A program made the position numbers and the translations under genes. From the NCBI GenBank assembly GCA_021904315.1, contig CM038918.1, forward strand, positions 682,001-746,000: a stretch of 64,000 nt of DNA. Direction: 5' to 3'. Under the pieces are notes generated by a model. That model did not search any database, was not told the DNA's origin, and saw only the letters and a program-made list of their open reading frames with translations. Position 1 is the stretch's first letter; each line of letters begins with the position of its first letter. Shown piece by piece: positions 62,590 to 64,000 of the stretch. The stretch comes from Sphagnum magellanicum. Taxonomy: Eukaryota > Streptophyta > Sphagnopsida > Sphagnales > Sphagnaceae.

Positions 62590-63900
62590 CTAGGATTTAT
62601 AATATGGCGGTCGCCAAGTCTTTATCCTTTCAATTGTCCTGAGAGGAACGATTAGGTGGCTGCCAGGTCATCTTCTTGCGATGGTAGCAAGAGGACAATC
62701 TAACAATTACTAGGTCATTTTTCAAGATCATAGGGAGAGGGCGATCTAGCAATCACCAAGTCCTTTTTTTGTGATCATAATGAAAGGATGATCTAGTGAC
62801 TGCCAAATCATTTCCTTTCGATGGTTTCAATATGACGATTTGGCAATTGTTAGATTATTTCCTTGAGATGTTTTTGAGATGACAATCTAGCGAGTGCTAG
62901 GTCATTTTTTTGAACTATTTTTGAGATTACAATCTAATTATCGTCAGATCACTTTCTCACGACTGTTTTGAAATGACAAATTGGTAGCCGTTAGGTTGTT
63001 TTCTCCAGCTTCTTTTGAGATGATGATCTGGCAGTTGTTAAGTCGTTTTTTTTGAATTACTTTTGAGATGACAATTTAGGGGCCGCCAAGTCGTTTTCCC
63101 GAGCTACTTCAAAATGACAATCTAGTAGTCGCTAGGTCATTTTTTCGAGCTACTTCGAGATGACAATTTGGCGGTTATCACGTCATTTTCTCAAGTTGTT
63201 TCAAAATGATGATCTAGCGGCTTGCAAAGTCGTTTTTTCAAACTGCTTCGAAATGGACGACCCTGGTGGCCACAAGTCGTTTTCTCAAACTACTCTCAAG
63301 ATGATGATCTAATGGCCACCATGTTGCTTTCTCCAATTGTTTCATGATGACGATCTAACAACCGCCATGTCGTTTTCTCAAGCTACTTTGTGATGACGAT
63401 TGGCGGTCTTTGGGTTGTTTTCTCGGCTACTTCGTGATGACGATCTGGTGGCCACCTGGTCGTTTTTTCGAACTACTTCGAAAATGACGATCTAGTGGCC
63501 CCCCACCTTGTTTTCTCAAGTTGCTTCAAAATGACAATGTGGCAGTTGCCACATTGTTTTTCGAGCTACTTCAAGATGATGATTTGGTGGCCCCCACATC
63601 ATTTTCTCAAGTTGCTACATTGTTTTTCTTGAGTTGCTTCCAAAATGACAATCTAGTGGCCATTAAGTCGTTTTGTTGAGCTACTTTGAAATGACAACTT
63701 GGCTACCGTTAGATTGTTTTCTCAAATTGTGTTTCAAAATGACAATCTTGTAACTGCAAAGTCATTTTCTCAAGATGTTTAGAGATTACGATCTAGCAAC
63801 CACTAGATCATTTTCTCACGAAGGGTTAGGGTTGGTGATTTGGCAACTACCAAGTTGTATTCCTAAAATGGTTGTGAAATGGACCATTTGGTGAACACTT
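62590..63900 (-). repeat. 46-47-bp minisatellite, right-arm array
   Basis: Inverted counterpart of 26,770-27,990, with units of the type gacgatctagtggcc ... tcgttttctcgagctacttc. Individual units differ between arms, so the arrays have drifted since duplication. Confidence 0.85.
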
Positions 63901-64000
63901 AATTGTTTTCTCGAAATGGAATTAGAAGGTGGCATTCTACTTAAATATCGATGTGGCATACGTAGACCATTTGATTTTGCATTATCTAAGGATTGTCCTT

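Larger units (their letters stand above)
53135..64000 (-). repeat. Right arm of the giant imperfect palindrome
   Basis: Inverted copy of 26,683-42,603 without the 5.07-kb segment. The inner edge starts tgtgaaatcacagtttggagc at 53,135. The last bases of the window still match the left arm around 26,683 (caatccttagataatgcaaaatcaaatg, read on the other strand), so the arm continues beyond the window. Confidence 0.92.

Noticed and set aside
1-64000. CRISPR array, rRNA or tRNA genes, bacterial operons
   Set aside because: No regularly spaced short repeats with unique spacers, no rRNA-like blocks and no tRNA cloverleaf recognised by eye; gene structure is eukaryotic. A tRNA scan was not possible here.

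Overview
The window reads as nuclear DNA of a land plant, most likely a seed-free one (fern, lycophyte or moss). The evidence is AT-rich intron-bearing DNA with GT..AG splice sites, decayed PLS-class pentatricopeptide-repeat (PPR) genes with an E-type C-terminus, a plant hAT/DUF659 transposase relic, many MITE-like elements and TTTAGGG-type telomere heptamers. There is no operon-like organisation, and nearly all open reading frames are chance frames. The only gene that looks intact lies at 43,579-49,411 (+). Nine exons can be chained in frame into a protein of about 909 residues: an N-terminal class-3-lipase-like fold, a small beta-rich segment, an Ala/Gly-rich membrane-like segment and a C-terminal P-loop GTPase with GxxxxGKST, DxPG and NKxD motifs. 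The lipase nucleophile elbow reads GHAVGG, so the usual serine is alanine.

Layout. 200-5,270 (copy A) is a roughly 5 kb unit containing a decayed PPR gene. 5,771-10,550 (-) is a broken copy of the lipase/GTPase gene: exon 1 is missing, there are at least three frameshifts, and homology stops at a MITE edge near 10,996. 11,130-12,225 (-) is a hAT transposase relic. 13,655-14,350 (+) is an unrecognised reading frame with in-frame stops. 14,350-26,680 is mostly gene-free, with a 372-bp foldback element at 18,322, a 196-bp MITE at 20,128 and a tandem hairpin repeat at 24,018.

From about 26,683 to the right end the window is a giant imperfect palindrome. The left arm is 26,683-42,603 and the right arm 53,135-64,000 or beyond (it runs off the window). 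The arms surround a 10.5-kb spacer that carries the intact gene. Both arms hold a 46-47-bp minisatellite, a 50-bp VNTR, MITEs and a second or third copy of the PPR-pseudogene unit (copies B and C). The left arm has 5.07 kb (32,256-37,321) that the right arm lacks.

Spacer plus copy C (44,249-57,190) is also an inverted copy of 200-10,996. Two insertions shared by B and C but absent from A (a 310-bp element with a 6-bp target duplication, and a 199-bp MITE) order the events: first the gene-plus-PPR unit was duplicated, then the elements inserted in one lineage, then the flank was duplicated in inverted orientation around the gene. A 21-bp run of three telomere-type heptamers in copy B only came last. 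Coordinates of repeat edges are by eye, to within a few tens of bases unless stated, and no identity percentages were computed.
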